Shown: positions 59,357 to 64,000 of the stretch, in pieces
How the letters are laid out: each line of letters starts with the position of its first letter
How positions within the stretch are numbered: position 1 is the first letter of the stretch
Assembly: GCF_014649375.1 (NCBI RefSeq)
Contig: NZ_BMSX01000010.1
Coordinates: 124,001 to 188,000 of the forward strand
Direction of reading: 5' to 3'
Length of the DNA stretch: 64,000 bases
From: Streptomyces aurantiogriseus
Lineage (GTDB): Bacteria > Actinomycetota > Actinomycetes > Streptomycetales > Streptomycetaceae
Program-made: the position numbers and the translations under genes
Notes under the pieces: generated by a model
The model's database searches: none
Told to the model about the DNA's origin: nothing
The model's input: the letters and a program-made list of their open reading frames with translations, nothing else

Positions 59357-60745
59357 CTACTCCGCGGAGACGACCTTCACCTCGCCGATACCGAGGGCCT
59401 CGACCGGCTCCTTGATCTGGGCGGCGTCACCGACGAGGACGGTCACCAGGCGGTCCACCGGGAAGGCGCTCACGACCGCCGCGGTGGCCTCCACGGTGCC
59501 GGTCGCGGCGAGCTGCTGGTACAGCGCCGCCTGGTAGTCGTCGGGCAGGTGCTGCTCGACCTGGTCGGCCAGGGTGCCGGCGACGGCCGCGGCGGTCTCG
59601 TACTTCAGCGGTGCCACCCCGACGAGGTTCTGCACGGCGACGTCGCGCTCGGCGTCGGTCAGGCCCCCCTCGGCGAGGGTGCGCAGCACCTGCCAGAGAT
59701 CCGCCAGCGCGGGACCGGTGTTCGGGGTGTCGACGGAGCCGCTGATGGCGAGCATCGCGGCGCCCGTGCCGTCCGGCGCGGACCGCAGGACCTGCCCGAA
59801 GGCGCGCACGCCGTAGGTGTAGCCCTTCTCCTCGCGCAGGACGCGGTCCAGGCGGGAGGTGAGGGTGCCGCCGAGGCAGTACGTGCCGAGCACCTGGGCG
59901 GGCCACACGCGCGCGTGCCGGTCGGCTCCGACGCGGCCGATCAGCAGCTGCGTCTGGACGGCGCCGGGGCGGTCCACGATGACGACCCGGCCGGTGTCGT
60001 CGGCGGTCACCGGCGGCACGGGCCGCGGCTGGGCCGAGGAGCCCGTCCAGGCGCCCAGGGTGTCACCGAGGAGCGCGTCCAGGTCGACGCCGGTGAGGTC
60101 GCCGACGACCACGGCGGTGGCCGTGGCGGGGCGGACGTGCTTCTCGTAGAAGGCGCGGACGGCCGCCGAGTCGATGTTCTCGACGGTCTCCGCGGTGCCC
60201 TGGCGCGGGCGCGACATGCGCACGTCGGCGGGGAACAGCTCCTTGGAGAGTTCCTTGGCGGCACGCCGGGAGGGGTTGGCCAGCTCGTGCGGGATCTCGT
60301 CCAGACGGTTGCGGACGAGTCGCTCGACCTCGCTGTCGGCGAACGCGGGCGCCCTGAGGGCGTCGGCGATCAGGCCGAGGGCCTTGGCCAGGCGGGAGGC
60401 CGGGACCTCCAGGCTGAGGCGGACACCGGGGTGGTCGGCGTGTGCGTCGAGGGTGGCGCCGCAGCGCTCCAGCTCGGCGGCGAACTCCTCGGCGGAGTGC
60501 TTGTCGGTGCCCTCGGAGAAGGCCCGCGCCATGATCGTGGCGACACCGTCGAGGCCGGCCGGCTCGGCGTCCAGGGGCGCGTCGAGGAGGACCTCGACGG
60601 CGACGACCTGCTGGCCGGGACGGTGGCAGTGCAGGACGGTCAGGCCGTTGTCGAGCGTCCCGCGCGCGGGGGCCGGGAACGCCCAGGGCCGGGCCTCGCC
60701 CGCCTGGGGCTGGGGGTGGAAGTCCATCGTGGCGAGCTCGGTCAC
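59357..60745 (-). CDS. M16-family peptidase-like protein, catalytic site lost
   Basis: 462 aa. M16 fold (LDNGLTVLHCHRPGQQVVAV, C-terminal domain GYTYGVRAFGQ). The zinc motif is absent: the position where active members have HxxEH reads ARAFSEGTD. It is therefore probably the non-catalytic partner of the adjacent active M16 protein. GTG 60745 overlaps that gene's stop as GTGA, so the two are produced together, as with alpha and beta subunits of processing peptidases. Its substrate is unknown. Confidence 0.9.
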   Translation of the reverse strand: MTELATMDFHPQPQAGEARPWAFPAPARGTLDNGLTVLHCHRPGQQVVAVEVLLDAPLDAEPAGLDGVATIMARAFSEGTDKHSAEEFAAELERCGATLDAHADHPGVRLSLEVPASRLAKALGLIADALRAPAFADSEVERLVRNRLDEIPHELANPSRRAAKELSKELFPADVRMSRPRQGTAETVENIDSAAVRAFYEKHVRPATATAVVVGDLTGVDLDALLGDTLGAWTGSSAQPRPVPPVTADDTGRVVIVDRPGAVQTQLLIGRVGADRHARVWPAQVLGTYCLGGTLTSRLDRVLREEKGYTYGVRAFGQVLRSAPDGTGAAMLAISGSVDTPNTGPALADLWQVLRTLAEGGLTDAERDVAVQNLVGVAPLKYETAAAVAGTLADQVEQHLPDDYQAALYQQLAATGTVEATAAVVSAFPVDRLVTVLVGDAAQIKEPVEALGIGEVKVVSAE

Positions 60746-62121
60746 TTGGCCGCCTCCTCGTTCTCGTCCTCGTCGGCGGTGATCTCGGTGCTTTCGGTGT
60801 CCTCGGTGCTTTCGGCGCCCTCAACGGGCTCGTAGACCAGCACGGCCCGGTTGTCGGGCCGCAGCCGGGCCTGGGCGACCTCCCGCACCTCCTCCGCCGT
60901 GACGTCCAGCACACGCTGGACGGCGGTCAGGGCGAGCTGCGGGTCGCCGAACAGCACGGCGTACCGGCACAGTTCGTCGGCACGGCCGGCGACCGTGCCG
61001 AGCCGGTCCAGCCACTCGCGCTCCAACTGGGCCTGGGCGCGCTCCATTTCCTCCGCCGTGGGGCCTTCCTCAGCGAACCGGGCGAGCTCCTCGTCGATGG
61101 CGGCCTCGATGACCGGCACCTCGACCTCGCCGGACGTCTTCACGTCCAGCCAGCCCAGGGAGGGCGCTCCGGCGAGCCGCAGCAGACCGAAGCCCGCCGC
61201 CACCGCCGTACGGTCGCGGCGGACGAGGCGGTTGTAGAGGCGGGAGGACTCGCCGCCGCCGAGGATGGTGAGCGCCAGGTCGACCGCGTCGCACGCGCGC
61301 GTGCCGTCCTCCGGCAGGCGGTAGGCGGCCATCAGGGCGCGGGCGGGGACCTCTTCCTCGACGATCTCGCGCAGCTGCTCGCCGATGATGTCGGGCAGGG
61401 CGCCGTCACGCGGATCGGGCTTGCCGTCGTGAGGGGGGATCGAACCGAAGTACTTCTCGATCCAGGCGAGCGTCTGCTCGGGGTCGATGTCGCCGACGAC
61501 CGACAGGACGGCGTTGTTCGGCGCGTAGTACGTGCGGAAGAACGCGCGCGCGTCCTCCAGGGTCGCCGCGTCCAGGTCGGCCATCGAGCCGATCGGCGTG
61601 TGGTGGTAGGGGTGGCCGTCCGGGTAGGCGAGGGCGGTCAGCTTCTCGAAGGCCGTGCCGTAGGGGACGTTGTCGTAGCGCTGGCGGCGCTCGTTCTTGA
61701 CGACGTCGCGCTGGTTCTCCATGGACTCGTCGTCCAGGGCGGCCAGCAGCGAGCCCATGCGGTCGGCCTCCAGCCAGAGGGCGAGCTCCAGCTGGTGGGC
61801 GGGCATGGTCTCGAAGTAGTTGGTGCGCTCGAAGCTGGTGGTGCCGTTGAGCGAGCCGCCCGCGCCCTGGACCAGCTCGAAGTGGCCGTTGCCCTTGACC
61901 TGGGCGGAGCCCTGGAACATCAAGTGCTCAAAAAGGTGAGCAAGCCCGGTACGACCCTTGACTTCGTGGCGCGAACCGACGTCGTACCAGAGGCACACCG
62001 CCGCCACGGGGGTCAGGTGGTCCTCGGAGAGCACCACGCGCAGGCCGTTGGCCAGGCGGTGCTCGGTCGCTGTCAGGCCCCCGGAGCCTGCCTGGGCTGT
62101 GGCCGTGTGACCCATGGGCAT
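60742..62121 (-). CDS. M16-family zinc metallopeptidase, catalytic subunit
   Basis: 459 aa. Zinc motif HLFEH in GLAHLFEHLMFQGS, with the downstream Glu near ENQRDVVKNERRQ, as in processing-peptidase beta subunits. An acidic low-complexity tail ends the protein. ATG 62121 has GGAAGGGA about seven bases upstream. It is the first gene of a two-gene operon with a catalytically dead partner. Confidence 0.92.
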   Translation of the reverse strand: MPMGHTATAQAGSGGLTATEHRLANGLRVVLSEDHLTPVAAVCLWYDVGSRHEVKGRTGLAHLFEHLMFQGSAQVKGNGHFELVQGAGGSLNGTTSFERTNYFETMPAHQLELALWLEADRMGSLLAALDDESMENQRDVVKNERRQRYDNVPYGTAFEKLTALAYPDGHPYHHTPIGSMADLDAATLEDARAFFRTYYAPNNAVLSVVGDIDPEQTLAWIEKYFGSIPPHDGKPDPRDGALPDIIGEQLREIVEEEVPARALMAAYRLPEDGTRACDAVDLALTILGGGESSRLYNRLVRRDRTAVAAGFGLLRLAGAPSLGWLDVKTSGEVEVPVIEAAIDEELARFAEEGPTAEEMERAQAQLEREWLDRLGTVAGRADELCRYAVLFGDPQLALTAVQRVLDVTAEEVREVAQARLRPDNRAVLVYEPVEGAESTEDTESTEITADEDENEEAAK

Positions 62122-62442
62122 GTACGTCCCTTCCGATCGCGGACGCGGTCGTCGAAACCGCGGTTTTCCTGCCGGTCCTGCCACTGTATGCAAGCGCGCG
62201 GAGCGTCGGCGAAGTTCCCGGACGACGTACGCCGAGAGCGAGATCGCGTAGCCTGCGGGCAGCCGTGGAGGAGGCGCGCCTCCAGTCGGGGCCGGACGCC
62301 GACGCCCGGGTCCCGGCCCGGACTGTCAGTGCCACGGTCCACAATGGTCGGCATCAGATCCCGTCACACGCTTCAGCAAGAGTGAGCCGAAGGGCGAGCG
62401 CCCCCCAGGCGAGCGACCAGGAAACAGGAGGAGCCGGCAGCG
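62122..62442. other. 321-bp divergent promoter region of the M16 pair and the ParC-like gene
   Basis: It holds the PafBC-type promoter at 62323-62345 and a perfect 14-bp palindrome, GGAGGCGCGCCTCC, at 62270-62283. A plus-strand frame that covers part of it has neither start nor homology. No other gene seen. Confidence 0.6.
62323..62345 (+). promoter_or_regulatory. PafBC/RecA-NDp-type promoter of the ParC-like gene
   Basis: CTGTCAGTG (62323-62331), eight bases, CACAAT (62340-62345). Element, spacing and the C at the first position of the second hexamer are as at 633-655. A start near 62352 would give a leader of about 90 nt. Confidence 0.6.
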
Positions 62443-64000
62443 ATGGCCCGCCGCAGCACGAAGACCCCGCCGCCCGACGACTCGTACGAGGAGAAGATCC
62501 TCGACATCGACGTCGTCGACGAGATGCAGGGCTCCTTCCTCGAGTACGCGTACTCGGTCATCTACTCCCGCGCCCTGCCGGACGCCCGCGACGGCCTCAA
62601 GCCGGTGCACCGCCGCATCGTGTACCAGATGAACGAGATGGGCCTGCGCCCCGACCGCGGCTATGTGAAGTGCGCCCGCGTCGTCGGCGAGGTCATGGGC
62701 AAGCTGCACCCGCACGGCGACGCGTCGATCTACGACGCCCTGGTGCGCATGGCCCAGCCCTTCTCCATGCGTGTGCCGCTGGTCGACGGCCACGGCAACT
62801 TCGGCTCGCTGGGCAACGACGACCCGCCGGCCGCCATGCGGTACACGGAGTGCCGCCAGGCCGCGGCGACGAGCCTGATGACCGAGTCGATCGACGAGGA
62901 CACGGTCGACTTCACGCCCAACTACGACGGCCAGGAGCAGGAGCCGGTGGCGCTGCCCGCCGCCTTCCCGAACCTCCTGGTCAACGGCTCCTCGGGCATC
63001 GCGGTCGGCATGGCCACCAACATGCCGCCGCACAACCTGGGCGAGGTCATCGCGGCCGCCCGCCACCTGATCCGCTACCCGAACGCGGATCTGGACGCCC
63101 TGATGCGGCACGTCCCGGGCCCCGACCTGCCCACCGGCGGCCGGATCGTCGGCCTCTCCGGGATCAGGGACGCCTACGAGACGGGCCGCGGCACCTTCAA
63201 GATCCGCGCCACGGTGTCGGTGGAGACCGTCACGGCCCGCCGCAAGGGCCTGGTCATCACCGAACTGCCCTTCGCGGTCGGCCCCGAGAAGGTCATCGCC
63301 AAGATCAAGGACCTGGTCGGCTCGAAGAAGATCCAGGGCATCGCGGACGTCAAGGACCTCACCGACCGTGAGCACGGCCTGCGCCTGGTCATCGAGATCA
63401 AGAACGGCTTCGTGCCGGAGGCCGTCCTGGAGCAGCTCTACAAGCTGACGCCGATGGAGGAGTCCTTCGGCATCAACAACGTGGCACTGGTGGACGGCCA
63501 GCCGCTCACGCTGGGCCTGAAGGAGCTCCTGGAGGTCTACCTCGACCACCGCTTCGAGGTCGTGCGGCGGCGCAGCGAGTTCCGCCGGAGCAAGCGGCGT
63601 GACCGTCTGCACCTGGTGGAGGGCCTGCTCACGGCGCTCGTCGACATCGACGAGGTCATCCGCCTGATCCGTTCCAGCGAGAACAGCGCGCAGGCCAAGG
63701 AGCGCCTGATGGAGCGCTTCTCCCTGTCGGAGGTCCAGACCCAGTACATCCTGGACACGCCGCTGCGCCGGCTGACCAAGTACGACCGTATCGAGCTGGA
63801 GGCGGAGAAGGAGAAGCTCAACGCCGAGATCGCCGAGCTGACCCGGATCCTGGAGTCGGACGCGGAGCTGCGCAAGCTGGTCTCGGCCGAACTGGCCGCG
63901 GTGGCCAAGAAGTTCGGGACCGAGCGGCGTACGGTCCTGCTGGAGTCGGCGGGCACCCCGGTCGCCGCCGTACCGCTCCAGGTCGCCGACGACCCCTGCC
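62443..64000 (+). CDS. parC: DNA topoisomerase IV / gyrase subunit A (ParC-like), 5' part
   Basis: 519 codons to the window edge with no stop. Type IIA topoisomerase breakage-reunion domain: GEVMGKLHPHGDASIYDALV (quinolone-determining region), catalytic Tyr134 in AAMRYTE, IAVGMATNMPPHNLGEV. A coiled-coil segment follows (LEAEKEKLNAEIAELTRILE). It is likely the ParC subunit that decatenates chromosomes with ParE. ATG 62443 has AGGAGGAG about eight bases upstream. Confidence 0.92.
   Translation, partial: MARRSTKTPPPDDSYEEKILDIDVVDEMQGSFLEYAYSVIYSRALPDARDGLKPVHRRIVYQMNEMGLRPDRGYVKCARVVGEVMGKLHPHGDASIYDALVRMAQPFSMRVPLVDGHGNFGSLGNDDPPAAMRYTECRQAAATSLMTESIDEDTVDFTPNYDGQEQEPVALPAAFPNLLVNGSSGIAVGMATNMPPHNLGEVIAAARHLIRYPNADLDALMRHVPGPDLPTGGRIVGLSGIRDAYETGRGTFKIRATVSVETVTARRKGLVITELPFAVGPEKVIAKIKDLVGSKKIQGIADVKDLTDREHGLRLVIEIKNGFVPEAVLEQLYKLTPMEESFGINNVALVDGQPLTLGLKELLEVYLDHRFEVVRRRSEFRRSKRRDRLHLVEGLLTALVDIDEVIRLIRSSENSAQAKERLMERFSLSEVQTQYILDTPLRRLTKYDRIELEAEKEKLNAEIAELTRILESDAELRKLVSAELAAVAKKFGTERRTVLLESAGTPVAAVPLQVADDPC

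Overview
The window is high-GC actinobacterial DNA with codon use, ribosome-binding sites and gene order typical of Streptomyces. Diagnostic genes are sepH, cutRS, an M23 peptidase behind a c-di-AMP (ydaO) riboswitch, ptsH behind a DasR-type site, the dut/DUF3710/DUF3159 block and a ParC-like topoisomerase. The right half (about 29.8-64 kb) is conserved chromosomal core. The left part (about 0-18 kb) and an inserted block (about 21.8-29.6 kb) are accessory.

Left accessory region. A MarR regulator (116-607) faces a gene that leaves the window, with three copies of a 16-bp element between them. Next is a two-gene operon: an unknown 505-aa protein and a 926-aa KAP-like membrane P-loop NTPase. 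It follows a promoter that matches the PafBC/RecA-NDp DNA-damage motif. A large FAD/Fe-S hydroxyacid dehydrogenase and an ECF41 sigma factor coupled to an NADH-dehydrogenase-like flavoprotein come next. The ECF41 operon has its own ECF41-type promoter and lies between two IS5-type transposase relics. A polymorphic toxin locus follows (11.2-18.2 kb): an SseB-like protein, a T7SS-type helper, a 1591-aa RHS toxin with an AT-richer unknown tip, a candidate immunity gene, a frameshifted second candidate and a duplicated 44-bp gene junction.

Middle. A TrmA/RlmD-family methyltransferase and an APC permease are followed by an accessory block: a quinone oxidoreductase, a decayed MFS gene, a NarK remnant that has lost its centre, an assimilatory nitrate reductase and two flavoprotein reductases. 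The last two genes are linked by a 16-codon mini-ORF built from tandem Shine-Dalgarno repeats. The block separates the permease from the two TrkA potassium regulators, which are neighbours in other actinobacteria.

Right core region. TrkA pair, DUF3159, OB-fold protein, KdpDE, DUF3710, dUTPase, thioesterase, DUF3093, DUF4193, CutRS, inositol monophosphatase, ferrochelatase, an MFS transporter with an overlapping sugar-lactone oxidase, SepH, thiosulfate sulfurtransferase, VOC protein, thymidine kinase, phosphodiesterase-type hydrolase, DUF5998, PatA-like acetyltransferase, HPr, GntR regulator, M23 peptidase, two M16 peptidases and the 5' part of a ParC-like gene. The ParC-like gene has a second PafBC-type promoter. 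No tRNA, rRNA, CRISPR array or intact IS element was seen. All functions are read from sequence motifs and recalled family knowledge; no database search was run.
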